A stretch of 32,303 nt of DNA, taken from positions 1 to 32,303 of IMG/VR virus record IMGVR_UViG_3300033571_011981. One strand, given 5' to 3'. Every line of letters begins with the position of its first letter. The first letter of the stretch is position 1. The stretch is from a virus. Below the pieces are notes generated by a model. The model worked only from the letters and a program-made list of their open reading frames with translations. It did not search any database and was not told the origin of the DNA. Positions 1-6,113 of the stretch are shown here, piece after piece. Position numbers and translations under genes: made by a program.

Positions 1-87
1 AAAAAAACAATAAAAAAGTCATTAAATAATTTGGAAAATAGGAATTGATGATCTTATCTTTGAGAAACCGAACAAAAAACCTAAACC
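1..87. repeat. Exact 87-bp terminal direct repeat, left copy
   Basis: Bases 1-87 are identical to 32217-32303. The same sequence at both ends is what a circular (or circularly permuted) genome gives when assembled linearly. A true short terminal repeat is the alternative, but a length of 87 looks like an assembly overlap. The repeat is AT-rich and contains a complete promoter-like element (30-62). It ends exactly before the first ATG at 88. Confidence 0.95.
30..62 (+). promoter_or_regulatory. Bacteroidota-type promoter for the early genes
   Basis: TTTG at 30-33, a 21-bp spacer and TATCTTTG at 55-62 match the known Bacteroidota primary sigma consensus (TTTG, 19-21 bp, TAnnTTTG) at every defined base. 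Transcription would start near 66-70, giving an untranslated leader of about 20 nt before the ATG at 88. It lies just after the terminator at 32128-32158 on the circular map, so it probably drives the first operon. This is the best host indicator in the window. Confidence 0.8.
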
Positions 88-378
88 ATGGAAAAAAAAA
101 CATATCAATTTAAAGCAATTGAATTCTTATCATTAGAGAATAGTTTTGGTATTATTAAACAAGATAACAATGTAGAATTGACCGTTACCCTGGGCATCAA
201 TAGTGATACTTATGGATGGTTTGAAATTTATGATACTGAAAGTGGTGGAGATGAATGGTATGCAGAAGGAGGTCTATGGTTTAACAATAAAGAATTAGTA
301 GACTATGATGGAGTATATTGTCTTCCAATATCAGTGATCAAGATGCTACAACAATTAGGATATCAATGCGAAGACTAA
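88..378 (+). CDS. Hypothetical protein, first early gene
   Basis: This gene encodes 96 residues and is the first gene after the promoter. The ATG at 88 follows an A-rich leader (CCTAAACC) with no Shine-Dalgarno site, the usual pattern here. The protein is acidic, has several aromatic residues (Y42, W44, F45, W57, W64) and no predicted membrane segment or signal peptide. A short TYGWFEIYD stretch followed by EWYAEGGLWF suggests a small beta-rich domain. I do not recognise a family. Its place directly behind the strongest promoter suggests expression immediately after infection, as for host take-over genes, but nothing in the sequence shows that role. Confidence 0.75.
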   Translation: MEKKTYQFKAIEFLSLENSFGIIKQDNNVELTVTLGINSDTYGWFEIYDTESGGDEWYAEGGLWFNNKELVDYDGVYCLPISVIKMLQQLGYQCED

Positions 379-405
379 CAATATTATTCACCAAACCAAA
401 TAAGC

Positions 406-576
406 ATGAAGACAAAACAAGGCAGGAAACCTATTGATCCTTCCATCAAGAAGACATCAGTAGCAATCTATCTTCCCAAGCACATGATCTTGAAGATAGG
501 TATTGACAAACTCAAAACAGAATTACTTAAACATTCAAAACAAATCTATGACTCTTTACCATCAAATTCTAACTGA
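406..576 (+). CDS. Small basic protein, possible DNA-binding
   Basis: This is a 56-residue ORF starting at the ATG at 406 and overlapping the next gene by 29 nt. The N-terminus GRKPIDPSIKKTSVAIYLP is basic. It is followed by a helix-like lysine-rich segment (KLKTELLKHSK). A short strand followed by helices resembles small ribbon-helix-helix regulators (for example the VAIYLP strand), but this is only a shape argument. It fills a stretch between 379 and 547 that is otherwise empty, and its codon use matches its neighbours. The function is unknown; a small regulator is a guess. Confidence 0.55.
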   Translation: MKTKQGRKPIDPSIKKTSVAIYLPKHMILKIGIDKLKTELLKHSKQIYDSLPSNSN

Positions 577-778
577 CAATGATGAGGTAGACATTGTAGT
601 AGACTACAATCCTCAAGATGACTCAATAGAAATCATTGAGATCTGCTTCAACAAAGTTGACTATACTGAAACCTTAGACCATTTATCATCCTTAAAATTT
701 GTATATGAAATCGACTGGCAATCAATCTACAAAGAAAACAAACAGCAATTCCAATATGACCAATGGAAGAATTCCTGA
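548..778 (+). CDS. Hypothetical acidic protein
   Basis: This gene encodes 76 residues from the ATG at 548. An in-frame TTG at 503 would add 15 residues but lies deep inside the upstream gene, so the ATG is preferred. The protein is strongly acidic (TDNDEVDIVVDYNPQDDS near residues 9-26) and has an amphipathic C-terminal half. It has no membrane segment and no motif that I recognise. Small acidic early phage proteins are often inhibitors or DNA mimics, but there is no direct evidence for that here. Confidence 0.6.
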   Translation: MTLYHQILTDNDEVDIVVDYNPQDDSIEIIEICFNKVDYTETLDHLSSLKFVYEIDWQSIYKENKQQFQYDQWKNS

Positions 779-842
779 TATAGTTGTATTCATTATTGGA
801 ATCCTATTAGCACTATTTGCTGATTCTATTGTAAACTTCTAA
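756..842 (+). CDS. 28-residue membrane peptide
   Basis: This short ORF has an ATG at 756, inside the end of the preceding gene, and a TAA at 840-842. Residues 9-23 (VVFIIGILLALFADS) form one hydrophobic segment long enough to span the membrane. It exactly fills the gap before the gene at 854. At this length an ORF can arise by chance; support comes from its overlap with the upstream gene and its clean membrane-peptide composition. The function is unknown. Confidence 0.4.
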   Translation: MTNGRIPDIVVFIIGILLALFADSIVNF

Positions 843-853
843 AAACCTATATC

Positions 854-1102
854 ATGTACTTTAAGCATCCAATTATTGAAATCTATGCAAAGATCACAGA
901 TGATGTGATTGTCAAAGCAGGATATAATCTCTCAATGATTGCTCTGTATAAGAAAGAGAGCAAAGACTATGATCAGGAGAAGAGGAATATATCTCTTGAT
1001 TGGGATCCATGTTATTCATTTGAATTCAACAATGTATATTTGCAAACATTAAAAAACCTACAAAATCATGCAGACATCACCAACAATCAAGTCAATTGCT
1101 AA
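854..1102 (+). CDS. Hypothetical protein
   Basis: This gene encodes 82 residues from an ATG preceded by an A-rich leader, and it overlaps the ERF gene by 35 nt in another frame. It begins with a beta-like segment (HPIIEIYAKITDDVIVKAGYN) and has a charged middle. There is no signal peptide, membrane span or recognised motif. The overlap with the annealing protein suggests co-translation and a role in early DNA metabolism, but this is context only. Confidence 0.6.
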   Translation: MYFKHPIIEIYAKITDDVIVKAGYNLSMIALYKKESKDYDQEKRNISLDWDPCYSFEFNNVYLQTLKNLQNHADITNNQVNC

Positions 1103-1610
1103 GGCATTGACTACCTTCCATGTCAAAGTGGATACCATCAAGAAGGATGCAAAGAATCCTTTCTTCAAGAGCAGCTATGCCTCACTTCCCAACATCTTAG
1201 AATCAATCACAGAGCCATTGATAGAATGTGGTCTATCAATAGTACAGTTCCCTACTGGCATGGATGGTCTTACTACAATGCTCATGCATGAATCAGGGGA
1301 GTGGATATCTGCAGAGTATCAGATGATACCATCTAAGAATGATCCTCAAGGTAGAGGATCTGCAATCACCTATCAGAGAAGGTATGCAATAGCCTCAGTC
1401 CTTTGTCTAAATATAGATGAGGATGATGATGCAAACCTTGCTACTCATGGCAGATCAAATCCTGATGACAAGCAATGGCTAAATGCAGGTACTGATCAGT
1501 TCAAATCTGCCTTAGCTTACATACAAGGAGGAGGATCAATAGACAAGATCAAAGAGAAGTATAAAATATCCAAAGAAGTAGAAACTAAACTTTTAACCAA
1601 ATACTTTTAA
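1068..1610 (+). CDS. erf: ERF-family single-strand annealing protein
   Basis: This 180-residue protein carries the ERF-family pattern. The N-terminal region SIAKALTTFHVKVDTIKKDAK leads into NPFFKSSYASLPNILESI (about residues 31-48), the usual NPFF-KS-YA-L box. It is followed by a beta-rich core and the GSAITYQRRYAIASVLCL segment (about 97-114), then an acidic DEDDDAN turn. ERF proteins anneal complementary single strands in phage homologous recombination, often helping to circularise or concatenate genomes. The C-terminal 50 residues form a small separate basic domain. The ATG at 1068 is the natural start. With no exonuclease partner evident, it probably works with host nucleases. Confidence 0.9.
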   Translation: MQTSPTIKSIAKALTTFHVKVDTIKKDAKNPFFKSSYASLPNILESITEPLIECGLSIVQFPTGMDGLTTMLMHESGEWISAEYQMIPSKNDPQGRGSAITYQRRYAIASVLCLNIDEDDDANLATHGRSNPDDKQWLNAGTDQFKSALAYIQGGGSIDKIKEKYKISKEVETKLLTKYF

Positions 1611-1628
1611 CCAAATAAATCAAAAACC

Positions 1629-2033
1629 ATGCAACAGACTACACTATTCTCATCAATCAAATTCTTCAACAAAGAGAAGACAATGAGAGGATCAAATCAA
1701 AGTAAGCCTCACATTACCTATGCAATCTCATCAGGAAAGATTAAGAATTCAAGTTACACTATGAATATATCCATGATTGCAAGGAAAGATAAATTAGATT
1801 GGGACTATATGAAAATTGGAACTTTTGGAAATCATTTAGTCATTGTAAAAGCATCAGAAGATGATGGTCACCTTATTAGTAAAGGGAACTATACCATGTC
1901 TTCAAAGAGTCTAATGGGTGAACTACTTCAATTTTTTGGAGAGACAGTGCCTAAAAATCAAGGAGAAAGAGTAGTCATATGTTTTGACTATGAGAAGGTA
2001 TCTGATGATATGTACCTACTAAGAAGAATCTGA
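1629..2033 (+). CDS. Hypothetical protein next to ERF
   Basis: This gene encodes 134 residues, 18 bp after the ERF gene, with an AAAAACC-ATG start. The sequence is beta-rich and basic (SIKFFNKEKTMRGSNQSK, then NISMIARKDKLDWDYMK) and has no cysteine pairs, signal or membrane segment. An alternative start at the internal ATG of codon 19 (MRGSNQ) would leave 116 residues. Its place beside an annealing protein is where many phages encode a single-strand binding protein, but I see no OB-fold signature, so this stays an unknown recombination-region gene. Confidence 0.65.
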   Translation: MQQTTLFSSIKFFNKEKTMRGSNQSKPHITYAISSGKIKNSSYTMNISMIARKDKLDWDYMKIGTFGNHLVIVKASEDDGHLISKGNYTMSSKSLMGELLQFFGETVPKNQGERVVICFDYEKVSDDMYLLRRI

Positions 2034-2239
2034 TGCAGGACTGGAATACACATACTGAGGACTTCGGTTCGTTTTATCCATACCATAAAAAACATGAATT
2101 AGCATCAAAAACCAAAATCAAAAATCTATGCTCCCAACAATCACAAAGGATCTCACCAAAGGTCAGATCAAGAAAATTGCTGAAGAATCTCTTCACTCAC
2201 TTATGGAGAATGGCAATATCATTGAAGCAGCAGATATGA
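2033..2239 (+). CDS. Doubtful small ORF
   Basis: This 68-residue ORF starts at a TGATG overlap with the previous stop. It fills the otherwise empty 2034-2127, but its last 112 nt overlap the well-supported gene at 2128 in another frame. The overlapped part is Lys/Arg/Ser-rich as expected of a shadow frame. It may be a real short gene with an extended overlap, or chance. Confidence 0.25.
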   Translation: MQDWNTHTEDFGSFYPYHKKHELASKTKIKNLCSQQSQRISPKVRSRKLLKNLFTHLWRMAISLKQQI

Positions 2240-2592
2240 TTGCCAAGATGGAACTATTCATTAAAGAGATTAAAGGCAATCCTGAGTACATAGACTATCT
2301 CAGATATGAAGTAGCAAAGTATGGTCAGAGTATGACTACTGCTACAGGCACAAAAATTGAACTTTCTGAGGTAGGCACTAAGTATGACTATGTATTCTGT
2401 GAGGATGACATCTATAATGAATTAGTTATCAAGAGGGATGCTCTTGATGAACAAATTAAGGAACGTCAACAATTCCTGAAGACATTGCCATCAGAAGGAA
2501 TAGATATCATCAATGAGGATGGAGTAGTAAGTAGAATTTATCCTCCATCAAAATCATCTACATCATCAGTTAAATGCACAATTCAGAAGTGA
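2128..2592 (+). CDS. Conserved-type phage protein of the recombination region
   Basis: This gene encodes 154 residues. The N-terminal half is helical (KGQIKKIAEESLHSLMENG, then EAADMIAKMELFIKEIKGN). The middle YGQSMTTATGTKIELSEVG and the charged coiled-coil-like segment near residues 108-125 lead to a C-terminus rich in serine and threonine (PPSKSSTSSVK). This layout resembles a protein often found near ERF or RecT genes in Bacteroidota phages, for which I know no function. There is no catalytic motif. A role in DNA recombination or replication is inferred from position only. Confidence 0.7.
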   Translation: MLPTITKDLTKGQIKKIAEESLHSLMENGNIIEAADMIAKMELFIKEIKGNPEYIDYLRYEVAKYGQSMTTATGTKIELSEVGTKYDYVFCEDDIYNELVIKRDALDEQIKERQQFLKTLPSEGIDIINEDGVVSRIYPPSKSSTSSVKCTIQK

Positions 2593-2762
2593 TTTGGCAG
2601 TACCTTATAGAAGATGTGATCAGCTACAATAGGAAGAAGATCTATGGCAAAGCAGGTGAGAAGGTCTATGTGATTGCCAATCATCATCCTGTTGCACTGG
2701 TCATATCTGAAAGAGGTGAGAAATTTGCAACCAAATTTGACAATCTAAAAAACAAACCTTAA
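2574..2762 (+). CDS. Small SH3-like hypothetical protein
   Basis: This gene encodes 62 residues and overlaps the end of the previous gene by 19 nt. The core (YGKAGEKVYVIANHHPVALVISERGEKF, residues 24-51) alternates strand-like and turn residues around a GEKV...HHPVALV pattern, as in small SH3-like barrels of phage early regions. No function is known to me. Its end lies 2 bp before the DnaA-like gene, so the two are probably co-translated. Confidence 0.6.
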   Translation: MHNSEVIWQYLIEDVISYNRKKIYGKAGEKVYVIANHHPVALVISERGEKFATKFDNLKNKP

Positions 2763-2764
2763 AA

Positions 2765-3127
2765 ATGGCAGTATGTAGTACCTGTAGACAGACTATCCTT
2801 GAGTCAGAAAAATTCCTGACTGCAGAGGATATCCTGCAGAAGTTATGTGAATATTATAAAGTCAACTATTCAACACTAATCAAGAAGAATAGGACAAGAA
2901 ATATGGTAGAGATCAGGATGATATCTGCTCATTTATTATTCAATGATTGCACTCTTGGAATGACATTGAGTAGCATAGGTAAATTGCTTGGAGGCAAACA
3001 TCATACAAGCATCATTCATATGCTTAAAAAATGCAAGAATTTCTATGAGATCTATCCTGATTTTCAAGATAAGTTGAAAAATGTCCATCAATTTGTATAT
3101 GGACATACACTGAATGTGAAATTTTAG
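2765..3127 (+). CDS. Stand-alone DnaA domain IV-like DNA-binding protein
   Basis: This 120-residue protein consists almost only of the C-terminal DNA-binding domain of DnaA. Residues 22-45 give the first helices (ILQKLCEYYKVNYSTLIKKNR). R51 and the AHLL segment follow, and residues 71-86 (IGKLLGGKHHTSIIHM) match the DnaA signature that contacts the DnaA box. The AAA+ ATPase domain is absent, so it could bind origin-like sites but not oligomerise on ATP as DnaA does. A CxxC pair (C4, C7) at the N-terminus is unusual. It may mark a phage origin, recruit host factors or compete with host DnaA. A structured intergenic region and a replication gene follow directly. Confidence 0.85.
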   Translation: MAVCSTCRQTILESEKFLTAEDILQKLCEYYKVNYSTLIKKNRTRNMVEIRMISAHLLFNDCTLGMTLSSIGKLLGGKHHTSIIHMLKKCKNFYEIYPDFQDKLKNVHQFVYGHTLNVKF

Positions 3128-3138
3128 TACATTTGTAC

Positions 3139-3220
3139 ATGATGAGTAGCAGCATCATTGAACACTATTTTTGCCCTGATAGATCTTAGTAGACTGCTAC
3201 CTACTCTGATCTTGATGGGC
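3139..3220 (+). promoter_or_regulatory. Two hairpins with complementary loops before the replication gene
   Basis: Hairpin 1 is a perfect 6-bp stem (ATGATG 3139-3144 with CATCAT 3153-3158) closing an 8-nt loop. Hairpin 2 spans 3173-3220: GCCC/GGGC at the base, AGATC/GATCT-type pairing (3181-3185 with 3208-3212), then AGTAG/CTACT (3188-3192 with 3201-3205), closing another 8-nt loop. GTAGCAG in loop 1 (3146-3152) is the exact complement of CTGCTAC in loop 2 (3194-3200), so the loops could kiss. The second hairpin is followed by ATTTTTATT and ends 11 bp before the ATG at 3232. It could act as an attenuator, a leader control element or part of an origin. Confidence 0.5.
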
Positions 3221-3231
3221 ATTTTTATTCT

Positions 3232-3948
3232 ATGGCACAAGATCCTGCATTCCTATTCTATGTGAATGATTTTGATACAGGTACTAAATTTTTCTCAGAT
3301 GAGCAAGTTGGGAAATACCTGAGACTATTGATTGCTCAGTTTCAACATGGTCACCTAAATGAGAGACAAGTGTTATTCATATGTAAATCATATGATGAAG
3401 ACATCATGAAGAAATTCTGCAAGGATGATGAAGGAAATTTTTTCAATCAAAGACTTGAGGATGAGATTCAAAAAAGAAGAGGGTATTCTTTAAGTAGATC
3501 TAACAATAGAAAATCAAAAAAAACTGAAGACATCAAAAACATATGTCAATCATATGATTCACATATGGAAGATGAAAATGAAAATGAAAATGAAATTAGA
3601 AATAAGACTATAAAAGTCAATTTTTTGAATTTCTCAGATGACTTCAAAAAAAAGTGGGCAGAATGGAAGGAGTATAAAAAAATTCAACATAAATTCACCT
3701 ATAAACTCAAAGCAAGTGAACAATCAGCAATCAAGAAACTCTATGACATTGCAAGAGGGAATGAACAAACTGCAGTCAAAATTATTGACCAATCCATTGC
3801 AAACGGATGGAAAGGATTCTTTGAAGTCAGAAAATCAGACAGGAATCCAAATGACAGGGATGAAGACAGGATTGACTACTGGAACGACATGGTCCAAGCT
3901 TTCGGAACTGATGAAGAGAAAGAAAGTAAGCGAATCAACAGATCTTGA
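3232..3948 (+). CDS. DUF1376-like phage replication protein
   Basis: This 238-residue protein starts with PAFLFYVNDFDTGTKFFSDE followed by VGKYLRLLIAQF (residues 5-37). This is the layout of phage DUF1376-type replication proteins, which act like lambda O or DnaD by binding the origin and bringing in helicase. The middle is basic (RSNNRKSKK), followed by an acidic ENENENE run near residues 120-127. A C-terminal helical domain (about 130-205) begins FSDDFKKKWAEWKEY and resembles other phage replication organisers. It follows the DnaA-like gene and a structured region, which fits an origin-proximal initiator. The assignment rests on the N-terminal pattern and position. Confidence 0.65.
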   Translation: MAQDPAFLFYVNDFDTGTKFFSDEQVGKYLRLLIAQFQHGHLNERQVLFICKSYDEDIMKKFCKDDEGNFFNQRLEDEIQKRRGYSLSRSNNRKSKKTEDIKNICQSYDSHMEDENENENEIRNKTIKVNFLNFSDDFKKKWAEWKEYKKIQHKFTYKLKASEQSAIKKLYDIARGNEQTAVKIIDQSIANGWKGFFEVRKSDRNPNDRDEDRIDYWNDMVQAFGTDEEKESKRINRS

Positions 3949-4588
3949 GATTGCTGAGACATTGATGAAGATCTATGTATTGATTGGTCTTAGAAAGCAG
4001 CATCAGCCATCTCAATTTGAATTGAAGACCTTGCTTGAATTTATCAGAGAGACCTATGGCAGAATGGCTAAGGATGAGTTAATGGTAGCATTCAAACTTG
4101 CAGTTAAAGGGAAACTTGATATTGATGATGTCAATCCATTTGACCAATTCTCTCCTGTTTATTTAGAGAAAATCATGAGAAACTACCGTACTTTTGTTAA
4201 TAAAGCATATCAAGAGCCTGAGACATATACTCCTCCTCCAATGATTGAATACAAGATATCCATAGAAGAGAAACTTGAAGACATTGAAAAATACAGGCAT
4301 TCGACTCTGAGGACTTCACTACTGCCTATCTACCTGTATGATTGGATCATTGAACTTGGACTGATATCTCTTAGCAATGAAGAGCAGACAGAATTGACAG
4401 AAAGATCTTATAAGATCAGGGAGGATCAGTTGATGGATGAGGCAATGCTAAGCAATGACAGGAGAGAATACAGAAGATTCATGGATCAGAAGAAGAATGG
4501 CTTTCAGAATCTACCATTTGAAGAGATTGCTGCATTAGATTCTATTTATAAAAAATTAGTAATAAAGAAGTACTATGGCAAAGATTGA
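3911..4588 (+). CDS. Hypothetical protein, replication region
   Basis: The start is placed at the ATG at 3911, giving 225 residues and a 38-nt overlap with the preceding gene. The frame stays open upstream to 3638, but that part reads as a shadow of the replication gene. The N-terminal 90 residues are helical (DLEIAETLMKIYVLIG, FELKTLLEFIRETYG, ELMVAFKLAVKG) and contain an FDQFSPVYLEKIM segment. A proline-rich linker near residue 112 (TYTPPPM) separates a second helical region. I recognise no catalytic motif. Position behind a replication organiser suggests a helicase-loader-like partner, but that is only inference. Confidence 0.6.
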   Translation: MKRKKVSESTDLEIAETLMKIYVLIGLRKQHQPSQFELKTLLEFIRETYGRMAKDELMVAFKLAVKGKLDIDDVNPFDQFSPVYLEKIMRNYRTFVNKAYQEPETYTPPPMIEYKISIEEKLEDIEKYRHSTLRTSLLPIYLYDWIIELGLISLSNEEQTELTERSYKIREDQLMDEAMLSNDRREYRRFMDQKKNGFQNLPFEEIAALDSIYKKLVIKKYYGKD

Positions 4589-4733
4589 ACTTGAAAACTA
4601 TGGGATAAAAGTCATCATTGAAGATGGCAGGGAGGACCTATGCTTAGAGGAATGGGTAGAGATGTTTAAGGCAGGACTCAAGGCATTGACATTCACAACT
4701 GATCAAATTGAAAAAATAAAAATAGAAGAATGA
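4575..4733 (+). CDS. Small hypothetical protein (52 residues)
   Basis: The ATG at 4575 overlaps the end of the preceding gene by 14 nt, and the TGA overlaps the next ATG (ATGA at 4730-4733). The sequence is acidic (IIEDGREDLCLEEWVEMFK) and ends in a lysine-rich helix. It fills the gap between two genes exactly, with typical codon use. It resembles small phage proteins seen behind replication genes, with no known function. Confidence 0.6.
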   Translation: MAKIELENYGIKVIIEDGREDLCLEEWVEMFKAGLKALTFTTDQIEKIKIEE

Positions 4734-4981
4734 AACTCAAAGGAACTTTATTCAACACTAATGGAAACTGGAAGTTAATGTGTTTAACATCCTGTGAAGA
4801 TGAAGTATATTCAGTAGCTTATGATCTACTTCCATCTCAATTGATTCACTTTGGTGATAGATTTGAAGGTAGGACTACTATCCATGATGTCTATTTTGAG
4901 ATAGTAGATGAGTTTAGTCATCCTGAGGAATTCATTGGAGTGCCTATATTTGAAGGTCAGACCTATGCTAAATTGATATAA
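4730..4981 (+). CDS. Hypothetical protein
   Basis: This gene encodes 83 residues, coupled to the preceding gene by an ATGA overlap. Strand-like blocks (LKGTLFNTNGNWKLMCL, RTTIHDVYFEIVDEF) suggest a small beta protein. There are two cysteines near residues 18 and 22, but no full zinc-binding set, signal or membrane span. No family is recognised. Confidence 0.6.
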   Translation: MKLKGTLFNTNGNWKLMCLTSCEDEVYSVAYDLLPSQLIHFGDRFEGRTTIHDVYFEIVDEFSHPEEFIGVPIFEGQTYAKLI

Positions 4982-4999
4982 AAAATAGATAAGATAAAG

Positions 5000-5407
5000 A
5001 TGGAGTCTCCTGTAGAAATTCAAGAGTATATCAATAAACATGCTTTGTCATTTGGTAGATGGTATTGTGGAGGGAATCGTCCATCTCCTATACAATTGAC
5101 AGGATATAAATTTGATCCTTATTGGGGATGGTCTTTAGTTTTTTCTGATAAGACTAAATATAGATGCTCTCTTCCTTTTTGGTGGAATGAAACCGAGCCA
5201 ATAAAAGAAGTTAACAAATATTCAAATCTTCAAATAAATAAAAGAAAAGAGCATGATTCAGAATATTATAAACTCAAATTAAGGCATGAAATTCTTTGCA
5301 AAAAGAAATTAGAATTAATGACAAAGGGTAAAAATAAATTGATGAGGAATGCATATATAAATCAAGAATTAGAATTGATTAGATCAAAGCTTTCTGAGTA
5401 CAAATAA
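5000..5407 (+). CDS. Hypothetical protein with basic helical C-terminus
   Basis: This gene encodes 135 residues, starting 18 bp after the previous stop. The first 70 residues are rich in Trp, Tyr and Gly (FGRWYCGGNRPSP, DPYWGWSLVF, LPFWWNETEP) and look like a compact beta domain. Residues 77-135 are a charged, Lys-rich helical region (ELMTKGKNKLMRNAYINQEL). The two-part design would fit nucleic-acid or protein binding. No family is recognised. Confidence 0.55.
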   Translation: MESPVEIQEYINKHALSFGRWYCGGNRPSPIQLTGYKFDPYWGWSLVFSDKTKYRCSLPFWWNETEPIKEVNKYSNLQINKRKEHDSEYYKLKLRHEILCKKKLELMTKGKNKLMRNAYINQELELIRSKLSEYK

Positions 5408-5421
5408 AAATCATAAAAACC

Positions 5422-5607
5422 ATGGAAAAAAAATGTTTAAGATGCAATACAGAATTTATCAGTAAATTCCATACTAAAAAATACTGCTCCAAAAAGTGCA
5501 GTCTTGAGACATCCAATGAGAAGTATAGGAATAAGGATAACTCAGAATTGCTCTCAAGAGGTATGTTCTGTTGGTCCGAATACAAAGACAGAACGGTGAT
5601 AGTATAA
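5422..5607 (+). CDS. Small zinc-finger-like protein
   Basis: This gene encodes 61 residues from a typical AAAAACC-ATG start. Residues 5-26 hold a CLRC pair and a YCSKKC pair (C-x2-C and C-x3-C) separated by about 13 residues. This is a zinc-finger layout common in small phage proteins and in the N-terminal part of HNH-type zinc ribbons. The second half is charged and unstructured-looking. A DNA- or RNA-binding accessory role is likely, but no target can be named. Confidence 0.6.
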   Translation: MEKKCLRCNTEFISKFHTKKYCSKKCSLETSNEKYRNKDNSELLSRGMFCWSEYKDRTVIV

Positions 5608-5626
5608 AAACCTAAAACAAAAGCAT

Positions 5627-5854
5627 ATGACATCAATTGAGTGGCTAATAGAAGAAATAATTAAAAATGCTCTTTTTAAGGAGTCAGTGACATTGACTAA
5701 TATAGACCATCTTCAATACGAAGCAGAACAAATGCACAAGCAAGAAATAATTATGGGATATCATAATGGATATTCAGATGCAATATTTTCAGAGCCTAAA
5801 GAATACAATCCTGAAAAGTACTATCATAAAACATATGCAGATAAAAAAAGTTGA
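5627..5854 (+). CDS. Hypothetical protein
   Basis: This gene encodes 75 residues from the ATG at 5627, with a 20-nt overlap with the nuclease gene. The sequence is helical and acidic in its first half (SIEWLIEEIIKNALFK). A GYHNGYSDAIF segment near residue 45 and a Tyr/Lys-rich tail follow. The GY-x-NGY-x-DA pattern is a type I associate with small phage proteins of no known function. There is no signal or membrane segment. Confidence 0.6.
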   Translation: MTSIEWLIEEIIKNALFKESVTLTNIDHLQYEAEQMHKQEIIMGYHNGYSDAIFSEPKEYNPEKYYHKTYADKKS

Positions 5855-6113
5855 TTCTAATCAGAGAATTATTGTGACAAATCTCAGGAAGATTCCAAAT
5901 CTATCTGTATTCTGCACTCATATGGTAGGCAAAGGATTCCCTGATATAGTAGTAGGATACAAAGGAAGAAACTATCTGTTTGAAATAAAGGATGGGAGCA
6001 AAGCAGAATCTCAGAGGAAGTTGACAATAGCAGAGCATTCATTCTTCATGAATTGGAGAGGTCAGGTAAATGTTGCAAATAGCTTAGATGACATTCTAAA
6101 TATCATCAATTGA
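5835..6113 (+). CDS. PD-(D/E)XK nuclease, VRR-NUC-like
   Basis: This gene encodes 92 residues from the ATG at 5835, chosen over an in-frame upstream start at 5766 that lies within the preceding gene. It shows the VRR-NUC core: GFPD (D37) followed by a strand and the E50-x-K52 pair in LFEIKDG, then SQRKLTIAEHSFF and WRGQVNVANS. These residues would bind metal and cut DNA; in phages such small enzymes are thought to resolve branched DNA. The size is typical of phage members. It would suit removal of junctions made by ERF recombination before packaging. Confidence 0.8.
   Translation: MQIKKVDSNQRIIVTNLRKIPNLSVFCTHMVGKGFPDIVVGYKGRNYLFEIKDGSKAESQRKLTIAEHSFFMNWRGQVNVANSLDDILNIIN

Noticed and set aside
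1-87. Interpretation as a retroelement or prophage attachment repeat
   Set aside because: The repeat is exact, at the very ends, with no integrase gene in the window; circular assembly explains it better.
141-148. TAGTTTTG inside the first gene
   Set aside because: It has no upstream TTTG at proper distance and lies within coding sequence; AT-rich DNA gives such matches by chance.
1035-1042. TATATTTG box just before the ERF start
   Set aside because: The only upstream TTTG (1019-1022) is 12 bp away, too close for the known spacing.
3166-3173. TATTTTTG, a perfect match to the Bacteroidota -7 box, ahead of the replication gene
   Set aside because: No TTTG lies 19-21 bp upstream; the nearest (3132-3135) is 30 bp away, and the box partly overlaps hairpin 2. 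It is left as a weak possibility only.
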